Positions 24,079 to 35,690 of a stretch of DNA of 64,000 bases are shown piece after piece. The stretch comes from Symsagittifera roscoffensis (lineage: Eukaryota; Xenacoelomorpha; Acoela; Convolutidae): assembly GCF_963678635.1 (NCBI RefSeq), contig NC_087070.1:1728512-1792511 (forward strand). The letters are read 5' to 3'. Within the stretch, counting starts at the first letter, position 1, and every line of letters starts with the position of its first letter. Position numbers and translations under genes: made by a program. A model generated the notes under the pieces. It was not told where the DNA came from, ran no database searches, and was given only the letters and a program-made list of their open reading frames with translations.

Positions 24079-24511
24079 CGAGTAGTATTGATAACTTTAT
24101 ACCATTTTTTCCACGTTCACCTCCCAAAATACACTGGGAATATATAACCCACAAAATTGCACTCTAACATCCATATCCTTGAAATGAACGAGTTTTCAGT
24201 TCATTATTGCAGATATCAGTCAACTGTGTGACTGCAGCGATTTCATTTTAGCAAAACGAATGCAGCCATATACAATTTTCCCACCTTTGCCCGTTATTAA
24301 TTCCATTTTATCATCAATTTGCGTTGGTTTCAACAACCTGATCGACTAACAAAACATTATGGATCGCTTGTCATCCATTGTCAAAAATTACCAACCGAAT
24401 CTTGCTCTGATATTAACAGATGTATTTTCCATGATTCCTTCAATACAATAGCAACAAAAAAGAATCTCCCAATTCAAGCTAAAAAAACACAGAAAAATAA
24501 CCGCTTTCAAA

Positions 24512-25183
24512 ATGTATGCATTCCAGAAGCCCAAATCGAAAAAAGCCAGCGATGAAAGTGCCGAAATGAACAGCGTTTTCCACTACTCTTGGATTGATCA
24601 ACCCAATAGCAGGGTTCCAAACTCCAGGCGAAACTCCGGAATTGTTCCAGCAGCTTCCGGAGATCCCAGTTACACGCTAATAAAGAAGCCCAAAATTTAC
24701 GGCGCTCAAGATTCAAGACAACTGAGACAATTACTGGACCATGAAAACGATGTTCCTCCACCTCATGTACCTCGCAAAATGGCCAGAAAGCACGAAGTTA
24801 TCCCCAGTTTTGGACCTATGGACTTACTTATGAAGGCTGATTTGAAACGAGAAGTTTGCACGCCCGATCGCAACAAACAAAAAGGCCTCCGAGACTCTCA
24901 AGGTGTTGCCGAGCTAATTTCGAACAGCTACCGAGGCCAGTCGCCTTTACACTTTGGCGAAAAACGACTATTCGGCAAGCGAGTTATGAATAACAGGAGT
25001 CACGCAATTTCAAGCAGCCTAAACGTGTCACAGGCTTTGTGCCAAGACGACCTGTACAGCCATCAAACGGGATACACCAATCGAAGAGGAATCGAACAAG
25101 ATAACTTCAATGGAAACTTGAGCGGACCCAACACAGCCAGATCTTTTCCGCACCATCCTCAACTGCCTCCAATAACTTCATAA
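24512..25183 (+). CDS. Uncharacterised basic protein, 223 aa, single exon
   Basis: A single open frame of 223 codons starts at ATG 24512 (context tttcaaaATG) and ends with TAA. It is far less A/T-skewed than its surroundings, which supports real coding. The product is hydrophilic and basic, with no signal peptide, membrane segment or coiled coil that I can see. It has a KKPKIYGAQDSRQLRQLL stretch (about 58-75), a Pro-rich PPPHVPRK turn and a charged Met/Lys region. The end (HHPQLPPITS) is Pro/Ser-rich. I do not recognise the family. Compact, basic, disordered proteins of this kind are common among ciliary microtubule and sperm-tail components, and the upstream X-box fits that, but this is inference. 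No intron is evident. Confidence 0.7.
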   Translation: MYAFQKPKSKKASDESAEMNSVFHYSWIDQPNSRVPNSRRNSGIVPAASGDPSYTLIKKPKIYGAQDSRQLRQLLDHENDVPPPHVPRKMARKHEVIPSFGPMDLLMKADLKREVCTPDRNKQKGLRDSQGVAELISNSYRGQSPLHFGEKRLFGKRVMNNRSHAISSSLNVSQALCQDDLYSHQTGYTNRRGIEQDNFNGNLSGPNTARSFPHHPQLPPITS

Positions 25184-26627
25184 ACAAGTTATCACAACTG
25201 ATACATACTGTTGTAATACAGAATATCTCAAGAAGAAACACCAATTAGTTCACAACTTCAATTAATGTGTTTTCCATGTAATATCTATCTATATATTAAC
25301 TAATCGAAAGACATGTTTTTTGTAGTCATGAGGCGCAATTGTTAAGAAATACCACCAAGCACGACGTTTAAGAAGGCTTACTAACTTTTTGTGAACTGAT
25401 TCTATCTATGAAATAACGTGAAACATTTCATAGGTTGAATAGCTTGCTGAATAAAAACTTGACGCTTTCGAGAACAAAATATCTTGAAATATTTCAAAGA
25501 TTTATAGCTGAAATAGCGTTGTTAGAAAACTTAAAGTTTTCGCAACTTGATACGCTCTCGGATCATTTCAATATTCATTGCTTCATAGCTTCCTTAGAAA
25601 CTTTTCCACAAAATGACTCGCTGTATGAAACAACATGATAATTTTCAAAGTTTCATCGGTTAGTTAGCTTACCAAAAAACACTTTACATTTTTGCCAATT
25701 GATTCGCTATGAAACTCGCTTTATGAAGTTCCTTTGTTTGAATAGCTTGCAAAAGAAAATTATAATTTTCGCGAAACGATTCGGTCTAAGAAACTTCTTT
25801 GTTTATTTTGAAGTTCCTTGCTCGATTAACTCTTAGAAAAAAAAATTTTCCGCAAAAAGTTTCCGTCTAAGAAAAAAAACTTGAAATACTTCATTGCTTG
25901 AACAGCTTGCAAAAGAATACTAATTTTTCGCAAAAGGACTTGCTCTACTAATGACTGCTGAAAAAGAATTATTTGAGCGTTCGTGAACGAAGAGTCAGAA
26001 AGTATTTGAACTTATCAGGCCGAAAACAGATTTTTCAGTGTCTTCGTACTTGCTGAAGTTATAATAATCTTATCTTCTATGTCAAACGAATGACACGAAA
26101 GTTAATGATGTCTTTCAGCTGCTATAAAGTTCAATGGTTGAAAGCTATCATTCAGCTCAACATTTAGGGAAATCTTGTTGAATCTAGAAAAAACTAAAAA
26201 TTTTCAGTCAAACTCAAGCTTCATTTTTCAACTCGATGCAACTTCAAAGCTAGACAGTACTTGCTGAAAACAACAACCATCATGCATAGTCAACTTATTT
26301 TTGGCAAAACATTTCAGTCTAAGAAAAAACATGGAATATGTCAAACTTTTATAGCTTCAATAGCTAACTCAGTTTTTCAGAGCTTTATTGCTGAATAGCA
26401 TGCACAGTAAAATTTTAATGGGTTTTTGTATTGTGTCTGTACCGGGTGCTTTTTCTCCTACGCTCTTGGAGAATGCACGCTGAAATAGAATTCTCTAAGT
26501 TTTCGTGATCGAAGATGCAAAACAAAAATTTTAACCTAAACGTCCTGAAATCGATTTTCCAGTGTCTTCAGACTGGCTGAAGTTATAATAATCTTTTATA
26601 TCAAACAAATTACAGAATTAAAAGTTT
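25184..26627. other. Intergenic with a degenerate repeat
   Basis: Downstream of the small gene there is no further coding frame. From about 25430 to 26420 loosely repeated blocks contain gaatagcttgc, ttcgc-aa-ttgat-cgctct and tctaagaaa at irregular spacings of about 150-180 bp. This looks like an old decayed tandem repeat. Confidence 0.45.
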
Positions 26628-26628
26628 T

Positions 26629-26812
26629 ATGCCAGTCGGTCATATTTGGAAGTTCGACCTTGAGAAAATGTTTTTTCTTGATGTTGGTGTGAAATGCAAT
26701 ATTTCAAAAATTCGAATTGATGTGCCAGTCGGTCATATCTGGAAGTTTGACCTTGAGGGACACGAATATACGTGATTTTGGAGTGAAGTTTTATTTTTCA
26801 AAAATTCGAATG
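26629..26812. repeat. Two tandem copies of a 92-bp unit
   Basis: The unit begins gccagtcggtcatat-tggaagtt-gacctt and ends ttcaaaaattcgaat. It occurs twice in tandem, immediately before the LTR. A third copy lies at about 30855-30950, again directly before LTR-family sequence, so it is part of the element family or its preferred flank. Confidence 0.75.
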
Positions 26813-26817
26813 GAGCC

Positions 26818-27615
26818 TGTCATGCTCAGTTTTCTCGCGACAACTGAGAACATAAAATAAGAAATCAGAACGACCGAATTAACAATTGCGGAAAAGTCGT
26901 CAAATATATACAGTGAGAAATCGCTATTCGCAATTTCCATCATAGAAAACGAGAGTAGAGCTGTCCTATTTGATATAGGAGACCAAACGAACAAGAGAGC
27001 GGAGTTAAAATCAACTTGACCAGTGTGAACCTTCAACGGAAAGGTGGACAAGTGAAGTCTCCCAATGGTCCAGAGCCAAAACTATGTTCTCGAGTTAAAA
27101 CTTACTTCCTTTGATTGGGACTCATCGTTAGAAAACTTCTTGAGTTATATTTGATTATAATTATGCCAGAGTCGTTAATTAGTTTAGTTACTCTGTGTCT
27201 CAAGCGTGCTGCTTTGTAAGTACTAAATTTAGTTTTCTCGAGTGTGTTTTATGATTGTTATGTTGAGATAAGGCGAGTTTTAGGTTGATCCATCTGAAAT
27301 GGATCAAGGTTCCAGTGTCTAATAAAAAATAACTTAACGGATTGTTCCGACCCTGTTTTTAACGGCGTTCGTGTATTTTGGGTATCTCGAGACCTAAGTA
27401 TGGGAACGTTCTTATTTTCTAGAGTGGCGGGATATTTTGGTAGTAGCCTTTAAGCTGTAACGGGTTCTAGTCTCATGTCGCAAGCGAACCGAATTGGCTC
27501 CGACCGTTTTTGAGGTAGAAAAACACAAGAGATAGTGTCCCTGACTCTTGAGCCAATGGTTATAGGCCCTATTTTTCTTAAGCCTCATATGTGACCGAAG
27601 TAGGCGACTGTTACA
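26818..27615. mobile_element. LTR (family A), complete-looking, 798 bp
   Basis: The sequence starts TGTCATGCTC and ends GACTGTTACA, giving the TG...CA ends of a long terminal repeat. Related copies lie at 27622-27965, 30953-31115 and 59077-59757, with related segments inside the 31.1-35.7 kb units. An AATAAA lies on the plus strand in the middle, followed by a GT-rich stretch (gttcgtgtattttgggtat), consistent with a polyadenylation region and plus orientation. I cannot link it to an internal coding region with certainty. Confidence 0.7.
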
Positions 27616-27621
27616 TGAGCA

Positions 27622-27965
27622 TGTCATGCCCAAGTTTCGCGCGACAACTGAAAATATCAGAAAAATAAGGACAAAAGACTCGAACTTCAATCGCGGGAAA
27701 ATAGTCAAAAATAGCAGCGGGAAATTGCTATTCGCAATTTCCATTACATACTTCGAATGAAAGTAGAGCTGTATTATTCTTGACAGGAGACAGAAGGTAA
27801 TCACGAGTGAAGGCAGAGTAAATTCGAGTGTACTAGAGTGAACCTTCGGTGGAAAGGTGGACAACCGAAGTCTTCCAATGCTCCAGACCCAAAACTTATT
27901 TCTTGAGCTAAAACTTATTCATTACAAACTTCTCGAGTTAAACTTAATTGCCCAATCAATTCTAC
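27622..27965. mobile_element. Partial LTR (family A)
   Basis: Starting TGTCATGCCC six bases after the end of the previous LTR, this copy follows the LTR for about 340 bp (through ctcgagttaaacttaattg). It then loses similarity where the Penelope-like element region begins. It looks like a second insertion or a duplicate truncated on its right. Confidence 0.65.
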
Positions 27966-28299
27966 AGTTGCTTTATAATTTGTAAGAAATTTAAAATGTT
28001 AATTCAAACATTTTCGCACATTTTGTGCATCATCAGGATTATTTTTTTTTACAATATATACAAAACGATCAAAGATCTGAAAAATGAAAACATGTCTAAA
28101 AAGGCTCTAAAACTTTCTAACCAATTAAACTTAAGCAATTGTAATTACATAAAATAATTGCGTATTCATGAATAACATTTTCCTGTAAATTTCTGAGATT
28201 TGTTGGTTTTTTGTTCTTTCATGTTTATAAAATTTCGATTTGAGAATATTTTTGATTCTGACATTTCAGTTTTTAATTTTTAGCCATGTTATACATAGA

Positions 28300-28737
28300 T
28301 TATAATTTTAGTGTTACTTCCCGGCTCCCGAATTCTTTGCGTGTGCTGATCCTCGGCTTCTCCCTCCAAATATGCAAAGCCTCTAGTGTCAGTAGCTTAT
28401 GAGTGTTGGCTGTTTGGTCTATAATCTCTGACTTCAGCTCAGCAGTACCGCCTACCTCCTTATTACATTCTAACAAGTGTTGCCCTACTGCGGAGTCCCC
28501 TTTGCAGTGTTCATCGACCCTCGTGGCTAAATGTCGGACTGTCTGGCCGACATAGGTAGAATTACATCCACAACATTTAAGCTTGTACACCACTTTGGAT
28601 CTCCATTCACGAGCAAAGGAAGTTTTGAGGGATGGCAAGCATGTTTTCAATTTTCTTGTTGTAAGAATTATTTGTGCCCCAGATATTTCCCGAAACTTTG
28701 TAGCTAACAGTTGAGATGGATTGCCTCGATATTGCAT
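28300..28737 (-). pseudogene. GIY-YIG endonuclease domain of the Penelope-like element
   Basis: The frame carries VVYKLKCCGCNSTYVGQT, the GIY-YIG core with the paired cysteines usual in Penelope elements. RHLATRVDEH, a Cys/His-containing loop (HLLECNKE) and a Glu in LEALHIW follow. The domain nicks target DNA to prime reverse transcription. It is open to its end at 28300 but is separated from the RT by stops and shifts. Confidence 0.85.
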
Positions 28738-29027
28738 TGTAAGAATGGGGGCGAGTCTTTCAACCGTTTATAATTTCTCGGTTCTGATGCCTTCACCTCT
28801 AAATTTTTCTTTCCCTCAATGATCTTGTTAAGAGTTTCAAACACTACCCTGTCAGACCAATTTTTCGGATATTGATTTTCAATCTGTTGCTTCCGATTTT
28901 TTTCAATGCCTGGGCAAAATCATCCTATATTGAGGTACTTCTGAAAACACTATGAACCGTCCCTTCAACAAAGTTTCTTTCGTACTGCAAAGGTGCGCAA
29001 CCTATGAAATTTAGAATGGTGCCGGTA

Positions 29028-30384
29028 TCAGTGGGTTTTTGGTACCAACCACATGTGACCTTTTTTTCCTGAATCCACGTTGACATTTAAGTCCAAAAAG
29101 GCCAAATTACCGTTACTATCAAGTTCTTCTATGGTGAACTGCAAGTTTGGATGGAACTTATTGGCAGCCCCGAGAACTACCCCAGGATCGCCCTTGACCG
29201 TTCTAACTATGTCGTCCTTATAACTTAGGAAAATTTTAACACCATTCACAGCCCGATCTGCTTCCTGTTGTGCTTTGTAAGTCATAAAAAACCATACTAT
29301 TTCAGCGATGTCTGCGTATTTGGATTCCGATATGTTACCACACCCTAAGTGGTACCAAATCAAACAAGCTTCGCATTCTACCCCTTTTGTCCAATATGTC
29401 ACCTTTTTCTGACATCTAGGGCACACTTCCTTGTTACCCTCATTTAGCACAGTCAATTTTGGTACTTCTTTCTTTAATGCAGGTTCGTATTCTTTGAACC
29501 AAAAATTGGCCAAAATTAGTGCAAGGGAGGCGCACATTGCTAAACCGTCTTTTTGTACATACCGCAAACCATTGCATTTAAAGTGTACCTTACTCACTGC
29601 CAAATTCAGTAATTTTTTCAGTCTTGCGAGATGTTTTCGGAGGGTTGACTTGCTCACTTAATCTCCTCAGGGCTATTTCAACCGCTTCCTTGAGCGGGAC
29701 ATTAGTGTACAAACTCTTTACATCAAGGGAGATTATACTCCCGTTAGAGTCCAACTCAGTTGTCTCCAAGATCTCCCTGACCATTTGAGTGTTCGTTTCT
29801 ATGTTTGCCCCCTCAATTTCATCAAAGTACTTTGCCAATGTTTTGTTTAGGTTGTCATATAAGCTACCAGGTAAAGAAAGGACGGGACGAAGTGGTGTGC
29901 CTTGTTTGTGTACTTTTGCTAATCCATACAGCCTAGCCGGCTGCGCTCCCGTTGATCTCAACCTAGTATACAGCGCTTCGCTAATCTCGTCCTTCTTCTT
30001 CATGGCGAGTAATTCTTTTTTTATGTATTTTTCAATTTTCATATTCCAGCCGTCTGTCAGATTCTTCCTCTCACTATCGTTCAGTTTTTTCTCATATGTC
30101 TCCTTTTTCATTACAAAAAAACCCACCCCCGTATCAAATGGCACTGCCAGAAGACCGTTGTCCTTCAAATACTTTCTGACTTTTTCAACACCTTTGTCAG
30201 AGGGGGTCTGTTTCACATTCCTAGCATATCTCTTTGCAGCTGCTTCAATCTCACATAATTTTTCTCCGGGTATTCCATTTAACTTCAGTTCAGACAAACA
30301 ACTATCAATGTCAGCAAGGAAGTGAATTTCTTTGAAATTGTCTCGTATCGGATGTTTTGGTCCATAACTTAAGACTTCCCGCAC
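29028..30384 (-). pseudogene. Penelope-type reverse transcriptase with PHD-like finger insertion
   Basis: Two overlapping frames (30384-29590 and 29657-29028) together form the RT. Recognisable motifs are ARLYGLAKVHK, LRPVLSLPGSLYDNLNK, motif A (SLDVKSLYTNVPL), a degenerate motif B (GLAMCASLALILAN), motif C (SYKDDIV) and the downstream LDSNGNLAFLDLNV. The family copies RNA at chromosomal ends or nicks. Between motifs B and C, where only a short loop is expected, there are about 95 residues. They include C-X2-C-X12-C-X2-C-X4-H-X2-C and, further on, WFFMTY, where a PHD finger would have its last Cys pair (about 29280-29425). The frameshift lies near 29.6 kb. Confidence 0.85.
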
Positions 30385-30854
30385 CCCAAAGCGGGAAAAT
30401 CACTTCATCCAAAACTATAACTGACCTTTCATCCAAGTTTTTTAATGGTCTATCCTGTCTTTTTTAAAATTTTTCGAGCTTTCTCTTGTTTCGGATTATC
30501 AGGTTATTGACACTACACCTTGCTTGCCGGTTCAGATAGAATTTTGCCGAAGGCCACCACTTGTCATCTATACCTCTTCTCGCTACCTCTCTTGCTTTTG
30601 CTAGGTTCTACTATATAAATCAAAATGCTGCATGACAATTTTGTGAATGAGTAAAACAAAAGAAATTTTAATCATTATTTGACAAAGGGGAAATTCACGG
30701 TTCACGGTGCAGTTTTGGGGTATAGATTAAGTTAATCTGCTGCACACTTCTGTAAATGACCACTGGCACTGTATCTTGAGACGCACTCAACATTCTGGGG
30801 GCTCACTGACAGACGACGTCACGCAATGAGGACATCGATCTTGAAACGGGGAGT

Positions 30855-31115
30855 ATGTGCCAGTCGAACATATTTGGAAGTTTGACCTTAAAAAAACTTT
30901 TAGTCTTGATTTTGGGGTGAAATGCAATTTTTCAAAAATTTGAGTTGAACATAACATGCTCAAGTTTCTCGCGACAACTGAAAATATCAGAAAAATAAGA
31001 TTAGAAGATTCGAATTACAATAGCGGGAAAGTGGTCAAAAATAGCAGCGGGAAATTGCTATTCGCATTTTCCAATACATAATTTGAACGAGAGTCGAGCT
31101 GTCTTATTCTTGTTT
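30855..31115. repeat. 92-bp unit plus LTR (family A) start, truncated
   Basis: This begins with the gccagtc-aacatatttggaagtt unit and continues into catgctcaagtttctcgcgac, the start of the LTR family. It stops at about 31115 (cttattcttg), where the tandem units begin. The rest of the LTR resumes near 32118, as if about 1 kb had been inserted. Confidence 0.65.
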
Positions 31116-31319
31116 AGAGGCTCCGCGTCCCAAACTTCCCTTCCGCCCCGGCGGTTAAGGCCTATTAAGGGCGTTATTATTAGCATCCGCTCGGCACGGA
31201 GTGCTCAATAACTGAGTTTGAGTTTTCTGTAACATACAAAACAATTCTGAGTTTTGACATTTTCTCTTTCATCACTTCTTTGTTTTTTCTTTTTTCATCG
31301 TTTAGAGGTTCTGAAATTT

Positions 31320-32186
31320 CTAAACTCTTCTAATTTCGTTTTTTCTTGCATCTTGTTTTTCGGCCATTTGTAAATGCTCCATCTCCTCCTCCTGCGACAT
31401 TGACTCTGCACTTTCAGTTTCCGTGTCCTGCAACACATCGGTAGCTATCCTGACGCTGTTGCAAGCAGTCCTCCAACACTTCTGCTCTTCTACCTTTTGT
31501 TTACAACAAGTTATGGGATCAACGATAGATTCTCTGTTCCGGCAGAAGCTGTTGTGGAAGCACAACGTCACGTTTCTCTCCAAATCTTCCTTGAACCTCT
31601 CTTTTTTCTCCCTTCCATTACATTCACTCGTCCTGGAAGTTCTCTTCACTGCGGTGGTCACTGCATTCCGGTGAGTTACAAAAGCTCGCTTGAAAGCTCC
31701 TGCCCCAATGTCCAGCTGATACGCACTGTACACTCTGCTGTGCTTCGACATATGCTTCTTAGCATAATAATACAACCATGCAGTCATGTTGGCTCTAAAC
31801 CATGGCATCAGACGTCTTCTGGCTCATATCTTTTTCACTTCCATCGGAGCGTTCAAGATTTTTCACATTGTCTCAAAAAGATTTAAATCTCTTAGACAAT
31901 CCGATTTCTGCAATTGTTCTCTCGTTGGCGCCTCCTGTCTATTGTTCTCCTTCACACGAGCTTCCAGCCATCGTATCGCCATCATAACTCCCACTATCAC
32001 TATCGTTATGGGCCGTGATGCGTCTAGTAAACAAATGGAGGGCAGCTCTCCACAGTCCCAGATCAACACTAGATTACTACGCCCGGGGTACCATCGTGTT
32101 TGCAGCAAGCAGGAGTGGAGAAGAAATAAATTAGAGTGGACCAGAGTGAACATTCGGTGGAAAGGTGGACAGCTGAATCTGGCCAA
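31320..32186 (-). pseudogene. Retroelement C-terminal fragment, copy 1
   Basis: One minus-strand frame runs from about 32186 to 31320 and is broken by two TGA codons near 31863 and 31828. The last part (from ATG 31808) is about 162 residues, charged and Cys-rich (LCFHNSFC, CCKQK, QKCWRTAC), ending in Glu/Ser-rich sequence. The first part has a hydrophobic stretch (ITIVIVGVMMAI) that might be a short membrane segment. It matches the 3' end of the giant retroelement at 37472-38243. I do not recognise the family. Confidence 0.6.
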
Positions 32187-33686
32187 TGGTCCAGACTAAA
32201 AAACTTATTTCTTGAGTTAAAACTTACTTGTTTCAAACTTCTCGAGTTGAATTTAATTACCCAATCGATTCTAGAGTTGCTTTATAGTTTAGTTAGTCGC
32301 TTCTAGAGGTTGTGTCGGTATGTGAGAACCTAATTTGATTTTCTTGAGTGTGTTTTATATAGTTATGTTGAATTAGGGAGAGTTTTTAGGTTGATCCATC
32401 TGAAATGGTTGAAAGGTCCACTGTCTAATAAAAAGTAACTATACATAAGGTTCAGACCCTGTTTTTAACGGCGTTCGCGTATTTTAGGTATTTTGAGACC
32501 TCAGTATTGGGGCGTTCTTATTTTCTAGAGTGGGGGGTATTTTGGTAGTGGCGTTTAAGCTGTAACGCGGGTTTTAATCTCATGTCGCAATTGAACCGAA
32601 TTGGCTCCGACTGCTTTTTCCGTTTCAAACAATATCGATTTCTCAAAAATTGAGATTTGTGGGGTATCAAAATATTGCTAATTTGACCCTAAAAACCGGT
32701 CCGCTTACTTTGTTTTTCACTGAAAAACGATATAGGAGTATTGAAACAGGCTATATAATTAACAATAATAGTAATACTATACCCCTCCGGGTTAGTTCAA
32801 AATCCGAATTAAGGTGCTTAACTCGGAAATTCGCCGTTTGGTGAAGGGTCACTACAATGCAGCACTGTCGAGCCCCCCACAGATCAATATCTTACTTTTT
32901 GTACCAAAAGGGATACAAAACTTGTTAACGATACCCAACAGTCGATTGTTGTTGTCCTTGAGCCCCTTCTTGTCGCTCCTTGAACTGCTTGACGGATCCG
33001 TCTTCTTCATTAATCCCGAGAACCTTCTGGATTGAGCGCAAATTAGCATTAACGTGCTTAAATACTCGAATAACCCTACCGTACAAGCCTCACAAACGGG
33101 CCGCAAAATTGATCTTAACGATCCTGACTAAAATAAATGCCTGTATCAACAATATATCTAACAACAACAAACGGGAGGGTCGGATCACATCTCGTCTGGG
33201 GGAATGATTTCTACTATTTTATACTTTTTTTTACTGTTTTTGATTTTCTCGGTTATTCATTTATGTTTTTTGTTTTTCTTAGGTACTATACTACTTTTTG
33301 TTTGGTTTCTTGTATATCTTTAAGTGCTTTTGGTCACGTACCGCTCAGGAAATGACGGGACCGCGAATCCCCTCACCCTTCCTGGTTCGTGAATTTTCGG
33401 TCTTAACTAGGTTTCAATGCTATTCACGGGAATCCGGAAGGCTTCCGCGTCCCAAACTTCCCTTCCACACCGGCGGTTAGGGCCTATTAAGGGCGTTATT
33501 ATGAGCATCCGCTCGGCGCGGAGCGCTCAATAACTGAGTTTTCTGTAACATACAAAACAATTCTCAGTTTTAATTTCTTCTCTTTCATCACTTCTTTGTT
33601 TTTTCTTTTTTCATCGTTTAGAGGTTCTAAAACTTCTAAACTCTTCTAATTTCGTTTTTTCTTGCATCTTGTTTTTCGGCCAATTG

Positions 33687-34502
33687 TCAATGCTCCATCT
33701 CCTCCTCCTGCGACATTGACTCTGCACTTTCAGTTTCCGTGTCCTGCAACACATCGGTAGCTATCCTGACGCTGTTGCAAGCAGTCCTCCAACACTTCTG
33801 CTCTTCTATCTTTTGTTTACAACAAGGTATGGGATCAACGATAGATTCTCTGTTCCGGCAGAAGCTGTTGTGGAAGCACAACGTCACGTTTCTCTCCAAA
33901 TCTTCCTTAAACATCTCTTTTTTCTCCCTTCCATTACATTCACTCGTCCTGGAAGTTCTCTTCACTGCGGTGGTCACTGCATTCCGGTGAGTTACAAAAG
34001 CTCGCTTGAAAGCTCCTGCCCCAATGACCAGCTGATACGCACTGTACACTCTGCTGTGCTTCGACATATGCTTCTTAGCATAATAATACAACCATGCAGT
34101 CATGTTGGCTCTAAACCATGGCATCAGACGTCTTCTGGCTCATATCTTTTTCACTTCCATCGGAGCGTTCAAGATTTTTCACATTGTCTCAAAAAGATTT
34201 AAATCTCTTAGTTAATCCGATTTCTGCAATTGTTCTCTCGTTGGCGCCTCCTGTCTATTGTTCTCCTTCACACGAGCTTCCAGCCATCGTATCGCCATCA
34301 TAACTCCCACTATCACTATCGTTATGGGCCGTGATGCGTCTAGTAAACAAATGGAGGGCAGCTCTCCACAGTCCCAGATCAACACTAGATTACTACGCCC
34401 GGGGTACCATCGTGTTTGCAGCAAGCAGGAGTGGAGAAGAAATAAATTAGAGTGGACCAGAGTGAACATTCGGTGGAAAGGTGGACAGCTGAATCTGGCC
34501 AA
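33687..34502 (-). pseudogene. Retroelement C-terminal fragment, copy 2
   Basis: Nearly identical to the copy at 31320-32186, with a few substitutions and an extra TAA near 34212. Its terminal frame of about 145 residues is shorter because of a stop change near 33687. It repeats the TGA found just upstream of the ATGCC in copy 1. Confidence 0.6.
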
Positions 34503-35690
34503 TGGTCCAGACTAAAAAACTTATTTCTTGAGTTAAAACTTACTTGTTTCAAACTTCTCGAGTTGAATTTAATTACCCAATCGATTCTAGAGTTGCTTTA
34601 TAGCTTAGTTAGTCGCTTCTAGAGGTTGTGTCGGTATGTGAGAACCTAATTTGATTTTCTTGAGTGTGTTTTATATAGTTATGTTGAATTAGGGAGAGTT
34701 TTTAGGTTGATCCATCTGAAATGGTTGAAAGGTCCACTGTCTAATAAAAAGTAACTATACATAAGGTTCAGACCCTGTTTTTAACGGCGTTCGCGTATTT
34801 TAGGTATTTTGAGACCTCAGTATTGGGGCGTTCTTATTTTCTAGAGTGGGGGGTATTTTGGTAGTGGCCTTTAAGCTGTAACGCGGGTTTTAATCTCATG
34901 TCGCAATTGAACCGAATTGGCTCCGACTGCTTTTTCCGTTTCAAACAATATCGATTTCTCAAAAACTGCTATTTTGACCCTAAAAACCGGTCCGCTTACT
35001 TTGTTTTTCACTGAAAAACGATATAGGAGTATTGAAATAGGCTACATAATTAATAATACTAGTAATACTATACCCCTCCGGGTTTGTTCAATATCCGAAT
35101 TAAGGTGCTTAACTCGGAAATTCGCAGTTTGGTGAAGGGTCACTGCAGTGCAGCACTGTCGAGCCCCCCACAGATCAATAACCTTCCAGATTGAGCATAA
35201 ACGTGCTTAAATACTCGAATAACCCTACAGTACAAGCCTCACAAACGGGCCGAAAAATTGATCTCAACGATCCTGACTGATATAAATGCCTGTATCAACA
35301 ATATATCTAACAACAACAAACGGGAGGGTCGGATCACATCTCGTCTGGGGGAATGATTTCTACTATTTTATACTTTTTTTTTTCTGTTTTTGATGTTTTC
35401 TGTTGTTTATTTGTTTTTTGTTTTTCGTAGGTACTATACTACTTTTTGTTTGGTTTCTTGTTATCTTTAAGTGTTTTTGGTCACGTACCGCTCAGGAAAT
35501 GACGGGACCGCGGATCCCCCCACCCTTCCTGGTTCGTGAATTTTCGGTCTTAACTAGGTTTAAAAGCTATTCACGGGAATCTGGAAGGCTTCCGCGTCCC
35601 AAACTTCCCTTCCACCCCGGCGGTTAGGGCCTATTAAGGGCGTTATTATGAGCATCCGCTCGGCGCGGAGTGCTCATTAACGGTTCTGCC

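Larger units (their letters stand above)
28300..30620 (-). mobile_element. Penelope-like retroelement, decayed
   Basis: The region encodes, on the minus strand, a reverse transcriptase of Penelope type followed by a GIY-YIG endonuclease, the diagnostic domain order of Penelope-like elements. The N-terminal part begins around 30.6 kb with several stops. A frameshift near 29.6 kb and further breaks between 29.0 and 28.74 kb show it is inactive. It sits between LTR-family fragments and may have inserted into an older LTR element. Confidence 0.9.
31116..35690. repeat. Two tandem units of about 2.3 and 2.15 kb derived from retroelement ends
   Basis: Units start at about 31120 and 33437 with ccgcgtcccaaacttccctt and a GC-rich block (ggcggttagggcctattaag). 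That block appears a third time at about 35590-35690, so the array reads block-unit-block-unit-block. Each unit contains the minus-strand coding fragment listed separately, then LTR-family sequence with AATAAAAAGTAAC, then a common non-coding tail. The copies are nearly identical over more than 1.5 kb; the second has a deletion of about 170 bp in the tail. The start of a unit also matches 37310-38220, the end of the giant retroelement. Confidence 0.8.

Noticed and set aside
29789-30325. Plus-strand 178-codon frame
   Set aside because: Antisense shadow of the Penelope-type RT.
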